DNA of 64,000 nt from assembly GCA_001939145.1 (NCBI GenBank), contig LSRX01000327.1, positions 312,786 to 376,785 of the forward strand, in the 5' to 3' direction. Under the pieces are notes generated by a model. The model ran no database searches. It saw only the letters and a program-made list of their open reading frames with translations, and was not told where the DNA came from. This document shows positions 23,401-34,556 of the stretch, piece after piece (position 1 is the first letter of the stretch; the number at the start of each line of letters is the position of its first letter). This stretch comes from Symbiodinium microadriaticum. Lineage: Eukaryota > Sar > Dinophyceae > Suessiales > Symbiodiniaceae. Made by a program: the position numbers and the translations under genes.

Positions 23401-26400
23401 GGGGATTCGGGCTAGTACAGTATGGTCTCACTCTATGGTAATCCAGGCACTATAGCAGCTAGTTGTGTACTAGCAAAGCCAGCACTCTGTGTCCGGTGTT
23501 GGAGTGGAAGAAGACCGCCTCGACCCATCCTAAGCCTTAAGTATAAATCTCGAAAACCTATTACCAAGAACACCGCCGCCACCCTTTGCGTGGGTCTTGC
23601 CGCAACCGTGGAGCTCTGCTGTAGAGTTGTGCAAAACCTGCACAGAGCCCACACCCGCCTTGGCAATCAAACACTTCATGTACTGCGTAGATGACACCCG
23701 GAGGCTCGGAGGAATATGGGCACCACCAGGTTTGGTGTGGTGTGGTTGAAGATGCTTTGGAGGGTGTCACTTGGGCTGGCCGGCAGAGCCCGGCTCAGCG
23801 TGGATTTGCCGAGCCCGCTCGGCGAACGCAGTGCCGCTCCCGACACGGTACCGGGAGCTGCTTGCGTGAGTCGTAGGACACAAGGTGGTGTGGCACTGAA
23901 CCAGGTTCTCGCAATGACGGCAAAGCATAGTGTGCCGACGAGAGCTGATTGAGCAACTGTGCTTATACAGTATACAGTCCCGCAGCAGTCTGCATCAAGT
24001 TCTCACAGCCTCTATTGAGCAGCGCCTTCCCGCCTGCCCCACGAATTAAGAACAGAGTGCTACTCCTCTTCCTCACATTCATGAAGCAGTTGCCCTTGAA
24101 CCCTGTTTTGCAACACTATTAATGGAAAAAGCTACTTTCTTAACAGACGAGGTCACAATATTTTATATTCAATATACAAATAAAGTTAGAATAGCTCCAT
24201 AGGCATATTATTTGTCCCACCTCGAGAATTCCTGTTCAGAAAATCTAGCCAAGACATGCCGAGACCAAACCGAAAGCCTCGAGAGCTCGCAGTTCCATCT
24301 CCAGCTGCATCTGGTTTCGCTGGATGTTGGGTTTTTGTTAGATAACAAACTTATTTATATTATGGATGCTCTATTTCTGTCTAATCTCGCACTCGGTACG
24401 AGACAGAGAGGGAGAGAGAGAGAGAGAGAGATATATATATATAGATTCAAACCCGTAACCAAAGACAGAATGTCGTGCTAAAACACATATGCCCCCTTGT
24501 ATGCGATACTGCCAGCCAATTTACCGACCTTTACATTTTTTGATGGAAAGCCTTGTGTTAGCCCAATTTGCATAAGCCGAGAATACTAATCATTTAGGCA
24601 GCTCGTCTTAGACCACTCAAATTCTGCAGTCCATTATGGCCAGTATTTAGTCGGAAGTCTCAACTGACGAATGTGATCCTGACACATTCGGCGACTGATG
24701 CGGGGTTCTGTGGTGCCCACTAAACCCTAGATGCTTGGACCCCAAACCCTAAAATCCCTAAAACTGCCGATATATTCAAGAAGGTTCCCCACAAACGGCA
24801 TTTAAACCATGGGGAGGATGAGCCACTATTCCACCGCATCGTGAAGTTCGACCTGACGGATGTGTGTGTGTGTGTGTGTGCGTGTGCGTGCGCGCGTGCG
24901 CGTGTGTGTTTGAAATGTGTCCTGTTTGTTAAGATGTCTGGGAGGCTCTTTGCGTTTATGGTTCTTGTGGTGATCGTGATACGCAAAACAAAGACTATTC
25001 TACCCTTGGTGCGCATCGTCTGCTTCTGTGTTGTCCAGCGTGTTCAAGACTTGCGGTTGGAGAGTTAGCAATGGACAGTTTCAGGCCATGGTGTCCAGAG
25101 CTGGGATAGGTCTTTTTGAGAGATCCTATGGAGGTCCTACTGCTTCGATCAAGGAACTGGAGGGACTGCAGGATAGAAGATACAAGGTGTTGTATTATGA
25201 AGGAGGGGTCATATATTATGGATTCGGGTTGGTGTATATGGGGCTCCTCTTAATACTGACCTGTGATCAGTATCTTTTGCGGTGTTGGTATGGACATCAT
25301 AGCTTTCCTTTGCAGCACGATGCCCGCGCCGCATGCCCGCACCTAGTTTGGACAGGGGGTTCCCCGGAGCAGCATCGAGTCTTGAAGCGGGAGCACGACC
25401 AGCGCATGTTGCTCAGTTGCTCATGCAGCGGACCCTAGCACGAGGACTGCAGCTCCGTCAGCTGCGGCTGCTGCAATGGCCAAATGCAGCTCTCCGCCAC
25501 CTGCCAGCCAGCTACGGCATTCAGGATCTAATACACGTCTCTAGGTAATTAGTAATGGTATCCCCTTATACTTAGAGTCCTCATGTAGTTAATGATAATA
25601 ACATTACCCGCCAAACCCGAGTGGAGTTAGAAAGGATCCTGCACCACATAGGGCCTTCCAGCGGATGCATATGTGGCGAGGCGAAGGAAGCATTCCAGTC
25701 TTAGAGGTGTCACGATTCAGCATGTGAGGGTTGTACCGCAAGTATCCTCTCGAAGACCTGCACGAGTCCTGGCTTCGGGCCGGAAGGACCCCACATGAGT
25801 GTTCAGACTGGCAGGCCCAACCCAACTACTAGGTTCGCGGTTGATTCCCACGCATGGTACAAAAGGCATGTTCTCAAGAACGGACGTGCAGAAAACATCG
25901 GCAGGGGTGGGTTTTCAGCACATCGGGCAACGCAGGCCCATTTTAGGGGACAGGCTATTTGACTACTTGCTCGCATTGAAATGGGTGATGGACGTGCTGA
26001 AAACATCGGCAGGGCTGGGTTTTCAGCACATCGGCAGGGGTGGGTTTTCAGCATATCTGGAAACGCAGGCCTATTTTAGGGGGCAGGCTATTTGACTACT
26101 TGCTCGCATTGAAATGGGTGATGGACGTGCAGAAAACATCGGCAGGGTTGGGTTTTCAGCACATCGGGCAATTGTTCCCTCCATGGGGGGGCAGGCTGTT
26201 TGAGTACTTGCTCGCACCAAGTTGACCAAGTAGTAGTTAAGTAGTTGTTACGGAAAGTGGCATTTTCGTCGTCTGGCATGCTCGCAGCCCCGTCGGGCAC
26301 GCAGAAGAGTGCAAAAGGAACATGCGTGGGATGGAGAACGACTCGAGGTTCGGAGTCTTGGGCGTCAATGCTTCGGGTTTGGATGGAGAAAGAGTCGAGC

Positions 26401-27544
26401 TTGGGCGTTTTGGGCTTGCAGAAGTCCAAAAGCACGGAATCATCCCCCCCCCGCCCCAACCCCGAACCCCCAAAATCTTCCGAAAGTGGCTGAAACTACA
26501 CGCGCGGGTACGCGCCGCACTCCAACTACTAAGTAGCTGGTTCAATCACTCCTGGATGCCTTCGGCCCTTTTTCAGAAGCGACCAGTAGCTATCGTCGTC
26601 GTCATCGAAGTAGTACAGACGCTCTCCTCAGGCCGGCGAGCCCCTCTTCATTTCGAACGGTGCTGCAGAGGACGGGCGATGCAATAGGGCCATATTATGT
26701 CCTTGAGTCGTGGTATCTGCTACATGAGTGCGGCTGCTGCAAGAATTGGGTTTCGGCGTCGCTTTGCAGCCTCGGCAGCTTGGACATCTGTCTGTCGAAG
26801 GACGCTGGGTACCTGGCCACATATGGTGCGGATCCCGATGGGAAGGACCGCCGAATCCCCAGCACTCCACATGGAAAAGCCCTCGGATGTCACACAGGGC
26901 CCGCATGTGTAATGAAACCGCAAGTCAGTTTCCCTCTGCGCCTTTACATGTTGGTGCTTCGCGGCTTAGTGTTTGCTTTATGTCCCTGAAGCTTACGCAT
27001 TCTTGGGGGTGTTCTAAAACTAGAGTAATGATTGTTTCGTTGAATAATGCAGTGGCTTTCCGCTTGTAAATTCCCGGAGCTCGTCCAGTCATGGGTGGTT
27101 CCTATTTTGAGAATTCACATCGGGAGGCTCCAAGTTCCTTCCTACTCCTGAGTGCCACCAACTTGGACGTGCGCCCTGGCCGAGCAAACAGGGAGAGGGC
27201 TTGTGGTTTCAGGACATGGGCTTCGCCTGGCCCATGTACTGGTAGAGAACCTAGCCAATTCGATTTACAAACTGTGAATCACCCCCCGATCCTGACCGAG
27301 ACTTTTTTGAACGTAACGTCAAGGCCTCGGGCGAAATGCAGGCTGCAGACAAGACCCCATGGTTTGTGCCTTCAGAAATGTTACGTGGGCTAAAGAGCTC
27401 CCCTTCAAGTTGACGTCAACTTCGCCTCCTTGGAGGCTTTGCCTTGTGGATCTCCCCGGCCGCGTGCCTTTGGGCTTCCACTCTCTCTGGGTTTCTGAAG
27501 AGGACATGGCCTCTCAAGCTGATTTGCCGCGGGCGAGACTTTGA
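14476..27544 (+). CDS. carotenoid cleavage oxygenase (CCD/RPE65 superfamily), multi-exon
   Basis: Non-haem iron enzyme family that splits carotenoid or apocarotenoid double bonds with O2. Exons placed here: 14476-14718, 14908-14992, 15193-15249, 16142-16259, 17605-17673, 18033-18065, 18598-18732, 19071-19189, 19956-20000, 20688-20732, 21516-21578, 21973-22059, 22729-22799, 23339-23410, 24823-24861, 25662-25697, 26632-26675, 26770-26841, 27436-27544 (TGA 27542). Motifs in family order: GAYAPVDE; LPSDLSGTFIRNGPS; HPYEG; GMVHALRIKDG; NTSLVYHGSKLMALA; AHPKIDPSTG; VMIHDCGITES; FDKNHGAWIG; FPIEPCWIFHLANAWE; FPTLEFP; GRKSRYVW; RIVKFDLT; GEPLFISNGAAEDG; LPGRVPLGFHSLWV. The four iron-ligand histidines lie in AHPK, MIHD, FHLANAWE and GFHSLW. 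All junction phases agree except around one missing short exon between 20000 and 20688. About 513 codons recovered, near family size. Start uncertain: ATG 14476, or ATG 14605 (GCCATGG). Substrate unknown. Confidence 0.92.
15297..15346. repeat. telomere-like TTTAGGG array inside an oxygenase intron
   Basis: Three GTTTAGGG-containing blocks separated by GAT, in the intron after the exon ending 15249. The same heptamer is the telomere repeat reported for dinoflagellates and plants. Confidence 0.85.
17872..18031. repeat. 53-54-bp tandem repeat ending at an exon acceptor
   Basis: Three copies starting at 17872, 17925 and 17979 share ATCCCCATTATGGTAACTTA and end in CCAGTAAA. The AG used before the oxygenase exon at 18033 lies in the last, truncated copy (CCAGTAAAG). 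Confidence 0.9.
18136..18197. mobile_element. partial MITE family 1 (left half)
   Basis: AGAGCCCAATACCCCTTAAT and the following 40 bases match the left arm and centre of the element at 10931. The right arm is missing. It lies in the oxygenase intron 18066-18597. Confidence 0.8.
19488..19514. repeat. telomere-like CCCTAAA run
   Basis: Consecutive CCCTAAA/CCCCTAAA units on the + strand, in an oxygenase intron. Confidence 0.8.
24407..24443. repeat. GA then TA microsatellite
   Basis: GAGAGA run followed by ATATAT, in an oxygenase intron. Confidence 0.9.
24861..24911. repeat. GT/GC-GT microsatellite starting at a splice donor
   Basis: TGTGTG continuing into GCGTGCGCGC. Its first GT is the donor of the 39-nt oxygenase exon 24823-24861. 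Confidence 0.85.
25883..26219. repeat. tandem repeat of about 108 bp, three copies
   Basis: Units begin GACGTGCAGAAAACATCGGC at 25883, 25991 and 26124. The middle copy is longer because of a 25-bp internal duplication. It lies in the oxygenase intron 25698-26631, so the repeated peptides readable in it are presumably not translated. Confidence 0.9.
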
Positions 27545-27797
27545 GGTGGTCCCTTGCGCTCGCTGCTCTTGCAAACCTTGCCGCGATATAGTAATAATGT
27601 AGTCGCGGGAGTCGTCGTCGGAGTTGCAGTCGTAGAAGTAAAGCGCCAGTAGACACTGTTGGCATCCTAATGCAGCTAATGCAAGTAGTACTATAGGAGA
27701 GGGGTAGCAGTTGGTCGGTGGTAGGTTAGCCGTGCCGGTGGAAATGGCAGGGAGTTGCATGACAGTCACAGCAGACTCACCCCGAGCGGCTTCAAAC

Positions 27798-27919
27798 CAT
27801 GAAGTTCATAAAGATCTTGTCACGGGACTTGCAAGAGCAGCGAGATCTGCAGTGGCTATGCATCACTGGGCAAGGTTCCGCAGGGCAATTTCGTGCTAGG
27901 AACGACCATTGGCACAGGT
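27798..27919 (+). CDS. candidate first exon, unrecognised
   Basis: ATG at 27798 opens a frame MKFIKILSRDLQEQ ... RARNDHWH that stays open to a CACAG|GTTCC donor (GT at 27920). It begins about 250 bases after the oxygenase stop codon on the same strand. A second frame over the same bases is also open, so support is limited. Confidence 0.3.
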
Positions 27920-28372
27920 TCCATCGTCAGTAGCTGGAGCGTTGTCTCTCAGCCACAAACCACGTGGCCCTCGACCAAGACATGAATCTAAGATCCCAGC
28001 CTGTCTCGTCGCTTCCCTGCATTGGGTCTTGGGCGAAGGCCCGACTATCAAATGCTAACGAATTCCGCGTAGCTCACATCAGCTTTCGCAGCTAATTATG
28101 CTTAATGCCTACGAATTTGGTGGTAGCCTGAGGCTAGGTGGCTCGTATGGAATGGCCTTTGCTCCAAACGCTATCCACTATCTCCCCCTTTGCAGTATTA
28201 TACAAATTCTTTGAGCGTTGGTTGTGCGTGAGACTCGCCCGAAGCTGCCTGCAGCTGTCCAGAGCAAAAGCGCCAACGAACGCGCGGCACAGGCGCGCGT
28301 CAAAATGTTCTGAAGAGCGCAGGAGGTTCGAAAGTTTGTTTTAGTCCCACGGTGCTAAAGCATTGGGTTTTA

Positions 28373-28504
28373 ATGGGCCGTCTCTACGACGCGTTGCTGC
28401 AAGGGCTTGGTCCTGCAAGCTCTCTGTATTCTCCAACCCCGCAGCCCGCATATGTTCCACAACATGCCCGCCCTATGGACCCCTTCAAACTCTTTTTCAC
28501 AGCC
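28373..28504 (+). CDS. candidate short ORF or first exon, proline/glutamine-rich
   Basis: ATG at 28373 gives a 43-codon frame with MGRLYDALLQGLGPASSL and TPQPAYVPQHARPMDPF before a TAA. The low-complexity P/Q composition matches the Q/P-rich frame 220 bases downstream, suggesting but not proving one gene. Confidence 0.3.
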
Positions 28505-28726
28505 TAACTGTGAATTTTTTCCACTGCATAGTTATGAAAGACGGAAAGCAGTGAAGCAATGTGTGCAAACTCCTTCGAGCCCCTTGTATGCCCCTTCAGT
28601 TGACTCCCTCGTTCACAAGCGCCATAAATTTCGCAGATGCTGGCATGAGTGTGTGTGTGTGTAGAGGCTCCCGGACAAGAAATCACCATCACAGCAGTAA
28701 AAACCTAGCAAACACAGCAACGGTGT

Positions 28727-28836
28727 TTGGAGCAGGAACACCAACAACAACAACAGCACCATCAACAGCACCAACAGGGTTTTCACCAACAGCAACGTTT
28801 TCCAATACCGCCGCCGCCACCACCACCACCACCACC

Positions 28837-28870
<34 letters not shown>

Positions 28871-28922
28871 CAACAGCGGCATCAACAACTGCAGCTGCCG
28901 CTGGTGTTGCTACTGCTGCTGC

Positions 28923-28962
<40 letters not shown>

Positions 28963-29110
28963 AAAGCAGCAAATCTTATCAATACTACGACGACTACTAC
29001 AACTGACAGTATACCGCTGCCACTGCCACTAGCACTACGACGACGGCGACGACCACTGCAACTACGGCTGCGGCGAAGACGACCACCACGACTACTGCTA
29101 CTTGTGCGGC
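28727..29110. repeat. CAA/CAG/CCA/CTG trinucleotide tract, possibly partly coding
   Basis: CAACAA, CACCAT, CCGCCGCCACCA and CAGCAG runs are followed by CTG/TGC runs and ACG/ACT triplets. In the + frame from 28727 the first 150 bases read as poly-Q with H, then GFHQQQRFPIP, poly-P, poly-Q. The non-repeat codons suggest a coding low-complexity region could be embedded. Beyond about 28900 the frame becomes poly-L and is unlikely to be protein. Confidence 0.6.
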
Positions 29111-29179
29111 GCAAGTGTTCTCACGATGCTATCAGCCCGATCACGAGGTCCTTTCTCCGGGGCTATATCCCCCGGTCTA

Positions 29180-30740
29180 TATGACCTCTATGTATAGGAA
29201 ACGAGCAGTTACGAGAATGAGTGGCTCCGCCGATGTCGGCTTTCTTGGGCCACCCAAACACCTTCACGTTCGTTCTGCCTTCGCCTATTGAAGCTCTTTG
29301 TCTGGAAGCTACCCTGTGCGGCGGAATCCTCTCATAATGCAAAGGTGGAAGTGTACCCCAAAGCTTGGTTATTGAAGTCCTTCGGGTAGGATAGGGGCTC
29401 GGCGGCTGGTCCTGCGCTTAAGCTGAAGTCCGAGGTTTAAGGCGTGGCGGCGTAGAAGTTTGGACAGTTTAGAACAATGGGTTTTTGTTGCTTCGAGCGT
29501 TGGGACTTTAGCAACAGTTTACGAGCTTTCAGTGGGTATGGATGTCAGTGTGTAGTTCTTATATTAAGCTTTGTGAGGATGGTACAAACACCATCACCCA
29601 GGTTATAGCGGCGAGCGTCAACGCCTAACCCCACGTCAAGCGTGGAACCCAGATTCGCAAAATAAAACACAGCCATGCTAGCTAAGCAAAGCCTAGAGGC
29701 CTTCAACGAAGTCGCCGAGGGTGCCAAAACAAAACTTAAAACTTAACACATGTCCTCAGAATTAGATTGGAAGCCGGAGTTCAGCAAGAGCCCCGAGCTT
29801 TGCAGGTCATGGTTCAGTTTGCTCCTGCCTGCGTCCAAGTTGGGAGCTTTAAGTTTCTACTTTTCCAGGGTGTGGCTTATAAGAAGTTTAAAGGCTTGGC
29901 GGCTTGGCATGCCGGAGTAGGCTCGCTTGTTCTGGATTGCGGACGCGTAGTTGAGATCAGAATTATTGCGATTGCTTGGGGGCATTTGGGATCCATCCCT
30001 TTAGAAGGCATTGGCAAGGTACGACATCTCAAGTTCTGCTGGCAGCCGTCAACAACGTTAACGTTGCAGGCTTTGGGCGGTGCTGTGGGAGTTTCGTTTA
30101 AGCAGTGGTGCCACTTCAAGACCTCCTGACAGTCCACGCTCGGTACCAGAGGCCTCTGTGCTGAGAAGATTCTGCTGGTAGCTATTCTGCCACAAGAACC
30201 GGTGGGCAGGATAGCGTCGGGAAGTTAACATTTCTTCAAACGACGTGTACCTCGAACAACCCGAACAGTCTTCACAGTTGTCCGAGTTGTGAGAAGCACA
30301 AGAACCCGGCAAGGGTTGTTCCCCCATTCACAGTCTGTTAGAGTCGTTCCGGCGCTAAGCTAACTTCCTGAACTTGGGGTGCATCCTCTCCAGGTAATAG
30401 AGTTGCACGGTTGTGGGTTTATTCTTTAGGAATTGGGTGAGGTGTACGGTTTATATGTGGGCATTTGGGGTTTTAAGTTCGTCTTCTGAGGTCTGTGGCT
30501 GCTGTGGGCTACATCTCTGGGCTTCGGCACGGCGTCGCGTGGTCTGGGCGCAAGAGCCATGTCTTGCAAGTGCTCCACTTTCCGGTCCTTCTTTACATAC
30601 CCCTATTCGACCCCCGAATTAGGGTTAGGCCGGTCAGGTGCTTGCGGGGAGGGGGGGGGGGGGGTACTAGTTTCGTTAGGCCTCAATTGTTGGGCATGGC
30701 GCTTTTGGAACTTCAGAGGCTTCGGTGTGTGCGCGTGTGT
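29180..30740. other. stretch without a supported gene
   Basis: Several frames stay open for 80-120 codons on both strands (for example 29767-30129 plus and 29877-30137 minus), but none carries a domain or a clean exon context. Confidence 0.35.
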
Positions 30741-30746
30741 GTGCAG

Positions 30747-30905
30747 CGAGAAGTGCCTCAGATCCCGACATCACCAAACCAGCTGCCAGGGTGGCAGGCA
30801 CCTGGCCCCGCTGCTTGGCGGGAAGCTGATATTGGGCTGGAGCCTTTTATGATTATGGACCGGCCCCCAACTCCCAACGTTTCAAACATGGCCATGAAAT
30901 TCTAA
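30747..30905 (+). CDS. candidate terminal exon, unrecognised
   Basis: After GTGTGCAG (AG 30745-30746) a 52-codon frame reads REVPQIPTSPNQLPGWQ, then EADIGLEPFMIMDRPPTP and stops at TAA 30903-30905. Proline-rich, soluble and coding-like in composition. No upstream exon placed and no family recognised. Confidence 0.4.
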   Translation, partial: REVPQIPTSPNQLPGWQAPGPAAWREADIGLEPFMIMDRPPTPNVSNMAMKF

Positions 30906-31139
30906 ACTTCTAAACATCACTCCTCTCGAAGTCAGGATTGTCTGGCGGAAGGGGTTGTTTGGTTTCGGGTTTCCCGGCCCAGATCGCACCGGAACAGTTG
31001 AATATGCACAACAGCCTCAGACGACTAAAAGACAGTATGAAGGAATCATGCATCACAGCTGCCGGCTTGCACGTGATATGAGAGTTGGAAGAGACCGCAG
31101 CCCTCAGTCCCCCTAGACTGCTTGGCAATTGGGACGGGG

Positions 31140-31260
31140 ACGATGATGATAAGCAGTCGTAACAGCAAGAGAGTAGTAGTCGGCGTCGTCGTCGTCGTAG
31201 TAGTAGTAGCAGAAGTAGTAGCTAGGTGTTAGTTGTAGGAGTAGCAGTAGCAGTACCAGT
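31140..31260. repeat. diverged trinucleotide (GAT/GTC/GTA) tract
   Basis: Blocks of GATGAT, GTCGTC, GTAGTA and AGCAGT triplets, read directly. Confidence 0.8.
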
Positions 31261-31892
31261 AGCTATTCAGACAGGCCGGCGACAGCCGAGTGGACTCAGG
31301 CTCATGACTTGTGGCTGTGTCACTGCTGTGCCAGTTCAGGTGCAACAAATTGTAAACCTTCAAAGGATAACTCGCAAGTTTTCGGGTTGCATGGGGATTT
31401 GGGATTTATGGATCGCGCTGACGGCGCTTTCGGGTTTGCTGATTCACGTTTTGAGGATACTATCGGCATCCTCTGAGCGGCTCGGATGCGACATGTGTTC
31501 CTCGAGAGTTTGGCGGGTCTTGCCTCGTTGCCGGGCGGTAGTTTGCTATTTCTTGCTTGAGAATGTTTGTCCTGAGACCTTCCAAATAATAAGGTTGCGA
31601 AGCTGAGATCTCCGGCTGTTGGCGCAAATCCTTCGGTCCCGTGCGGCCCCGTGCGGCAGCACGCTAGTCCAGAGTGGAAGAAAGGCGTGCAGACTTCATG
31701 AGGAAGATCGGGGGCCGGTTCTTTTCAACAACGTGACACGACCTCGAGTCAAGCAAAGGTGAGGATCGTAATATGAACCGAACGCGTCTACAAACAGAGG
31801 TACGAAAACGGTGACCGCAGAGTAGATGACTGTAACTATAGTGCCATCTATTGACTATGGTTTTTGGTGGCAGGCGCGCACTGCAGCAAACC

Positions 31893-32372
31893 TCATTCTA
31901 GTTCCAGAGTAGTCGTGCTACCAACAGCAGGAACGATGCCGATATCCAGCTCTTGCAGACGGGCGTTCGTTTGCGACTGCTCTTTACTTGACAACGTAGC
32001 GGCTCTCAGAGCACCAAACTCTATACTAGTCATCACAGTCATCACATTATTTTTGCTGTCCAGGCTTGGTGCAGCCAGCGATGACAAGCTTAATTACTTT
32101 TCAGGCGCAGCTGCTTATAGGGTGTCTCGAGCGCTTGATGTCATGATTGCAGGCATCGGTTTGTCAAATGTATTTCAATAGACTTGCTGGTGCAATGCGA
32201 ACTGACAGCCGGGGTTCAGCACTGGGCGAGCTGACTACAGCGTAATCCAGTTGTGTCACCATCCTACTTATTCGTTCAGCCTTTGTGGGTTGATAGCAGA
32301 TTTGTTTGGCCAGGCTGGCTTGAAGATCATATTGCGTGGGGCATTGTGTTTCCAACATTTTCCTAGGACATG
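31893..32372 (-). CDS. candidate two-exon gene on the minus strand, unrecognised
   Basis: On the minus strand an upstream piece (about 32372-32170) reads KMLETQCPTQYDLQASLAK and AERISRMVTQLDYAVVSS. A downstream piece (about 32017-31893) reads EFGALRAATLSSKEQSQTN and ELDIGIVPAVGSTTTLELE before a stop. Both look more protein-like than the + frames. The junction was not resolved and the + strand is also open in part. Confidence 0.35.
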
Positions 32373-32962
32373 CCCTTATCCATGTCATCTCGGTGGTGGC
32401 AGTGGCATCGGCGTGCATGCCAGAGAGAGTGTCACAGTGTCCTATGAGAATCTACGACCATGTGTACGACAGCGCAGACAAGGAGCAGGAGTAGAGGGCA
32501 TGGGTTCAGGTTTGGATTTCCATTTCGGAGATTCCAAAAGGGAGGAACGCTACACAGAATCAAGGTAGCCGTCTTTCGAGCACACGCCGCTATGGCACGC
32601 TTTCAAGAAACGACCACGCCAACGGCGACCACTCCCACGACGATTACTTGATACCTCAGCGTGTGACCTTACGGCGATGAGTTCTAGAAAACTTCCTGTT
32701 GCCAACGTGTAGCGGGAAGAGTTTGAGCCCCCAGACCCTGCCAATTTGTCCAGATGGTGGTTATGGATCACTCCAGCCTTCGTCCCTGGGGGCTCCCAGA
32801 AAAGGCAGCAGCAGTCTGGATAGGAGTGTAAGTAGTACATTGACCCTTGGTTCGTTTCGCGATCCTTCAGCAACTCAGAGTGTAACACGCTTGAGTCATA
32901 GAGGGTTTATCGCTATGATTTGGCAGGGTCGCGTCATGCAACGCAGTATACGTAGTGAAAAT

Positions 32963-33070
32963 GTGCGTGCGTGTGTGTGTGTGTGTGTGTGTGCGTCTAT
33001 GTGTACTTCTATGTGTATATATATCTATATATATATATACATATATATATGTACATATATAGATAGATAG
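32963..33070. repeat. GT then TA/GATA microsatellite
   Basis: GTGTGT run, then TATATA with GATA units, followed to about 33240 by degenerate CATA/TGCA motifs. Confidence 0.9.
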
Positions 33071-33948
33071 CTAATATCGTATATACGTTCATATGTGCAC
33101 TCATGCATGGACAGATACATGCGTGCATAAGAACAGACATACATGCATGCCTTTACGCTTGCACACTCATTTACATACCTACACCTATGCATATACCTGC
33201 ATGCATACATACGTAGATGATGCATACATACACGCACTTGCACTTCAGTGGCTGGTTTATACTTCTTCGGCAAGGAGGCCTCAGGCGCTGCATGTATGTA
33301 CAACCGGATCGCAGGCTTGTTTGATGGTTCGTCGAGGTTAGGATTTGGGGTTTGGGGGCATCAAACTCCTATGGAGTGGAGGGATTGTGTGCTGATGTTT
33401 TCGGGGCTCGGCTGAAGAACGGCAGAAGAGGCAATGCTGGCAGTCGTCAAGCCTGGTTTCGAAAGGGTTTAATGCCCAGGATTGATTAAATGAGCCGGAG
33501 GGTTGCAGATGCATAGTGGCAGGGCTTGATGTGCAGACAGAATGCCTTTGGTCGTCCGTTGGAACACGAAGTACATATAAACTTGGAAAGCCGAAATAAG
33601 AGCAGACACCGATGAACGCCCTTGATCCCCACACCTGTGTTGTTGCAGAGCTCCGAATCTTTCAACCGCAGCTTGCATCGGGCACCTTAAGCAGTTGTTG
33701 TGTTACAAGCCAGGGGCGGAAGATGCAGTCACACGCGCCATCTAGTCCCAAAGCCCTGAACTCGAGGTTGGGTTTGGTTCGGGGTTGGGCGGTTTCAAAA
33801 ACTTAAGATGCAGGTCAGCCTGATACGGTTCAGGATGGGTATCCTTCAAAGTTCTTGAACCCAAGGCTCGGCCTAGGAAGGCTCCGGGAGCCCTGAACGC
33901 TCGGGGCACAGCCCGGACCCGAAACCCTTGACAGCAGCTACTGTTCTA

Positions 33949-34105
33949 TGACTAGCCGGATTCTGGGTGTGTGTATATATACTTTTTTTGTTTACGCAGA
34001 TGTAAAATATATGAATACATTTTAACNTGACTAGCCGGATTCTGGGTGTGTGTATATATACTTTTTTTGTTTACGCAGATGTAAAATATATGAATACATT
34101 TTAAC
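33949..34105. other. identical 78-bp duplicates around a single N: probable assembly join
   Basis: Bases 33949-34026 (starting TGACTAGCCGGATTC) are repeated base for base at 34028-34105, with one N at 34027 between them. Two perfect copies flanking one ambiguous base are best explained by two contig ends that overlap but were joined without merging. Confidence 0.9.
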
Positions 34106-34556
34106 ATCAAGTTTACATGTTCCATCTATGCATAGCGTTAGTTCAGCTCTAGCGCCAACCGCCACAAGAATCCCGAAATCCCAAGCGGCTCGCGGAAACC
34201 CCCGAAACCTGAGTTTGAGCCTCAACCTGACATAGGCCGAAGCCGAAGCACTTAAACCTAAAACCGCTGAACTTGAATGCAATGCTCCGAATCCTACCCC
34301 TAAAAGCATGAGCACATCTTTGTAGAACGTATACAAGAACCTAAGAATCTGAAAGGGAAGCCGCAAAGGATGCTGGAAAGGAGCCCTAAACACCTCAAAC
34401 TCGGTTTAGAGTAGTTATAGTATAATATACCCCAAAGTCCTATTCTATGAGGCAGAAGTTTAGGGCTTCGCGTCCGAATGCTTTTGAAAACAAAAGGATT
34501 CGCTCGTCAGGTGCTGGTCTGAGGCTCGAGGTCCCCTCGGATGGTTTGCTGATTTA

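Noticed and set aside
25333..25548. Protein-like + frame (LEAGARPAHVAQLLMQRTL)
   Set aside because: It lies in the oxygenase intron 24862-25661 between two exons that join in phase; a nested exon is not needed. Kept as a reminder that composition alone can mislead.
25799..26225. + frames with repeated KTSAGLGFQHIG peptide
   Set aside because: Tandem repeat of about 108 bp inside an oxygenase intron.
26640..26906. Several long frames on both strands
   Set aside because: Only the parts 26632-26675 and 26770-26841 (+) match the oxygenase; the rest are shadows.
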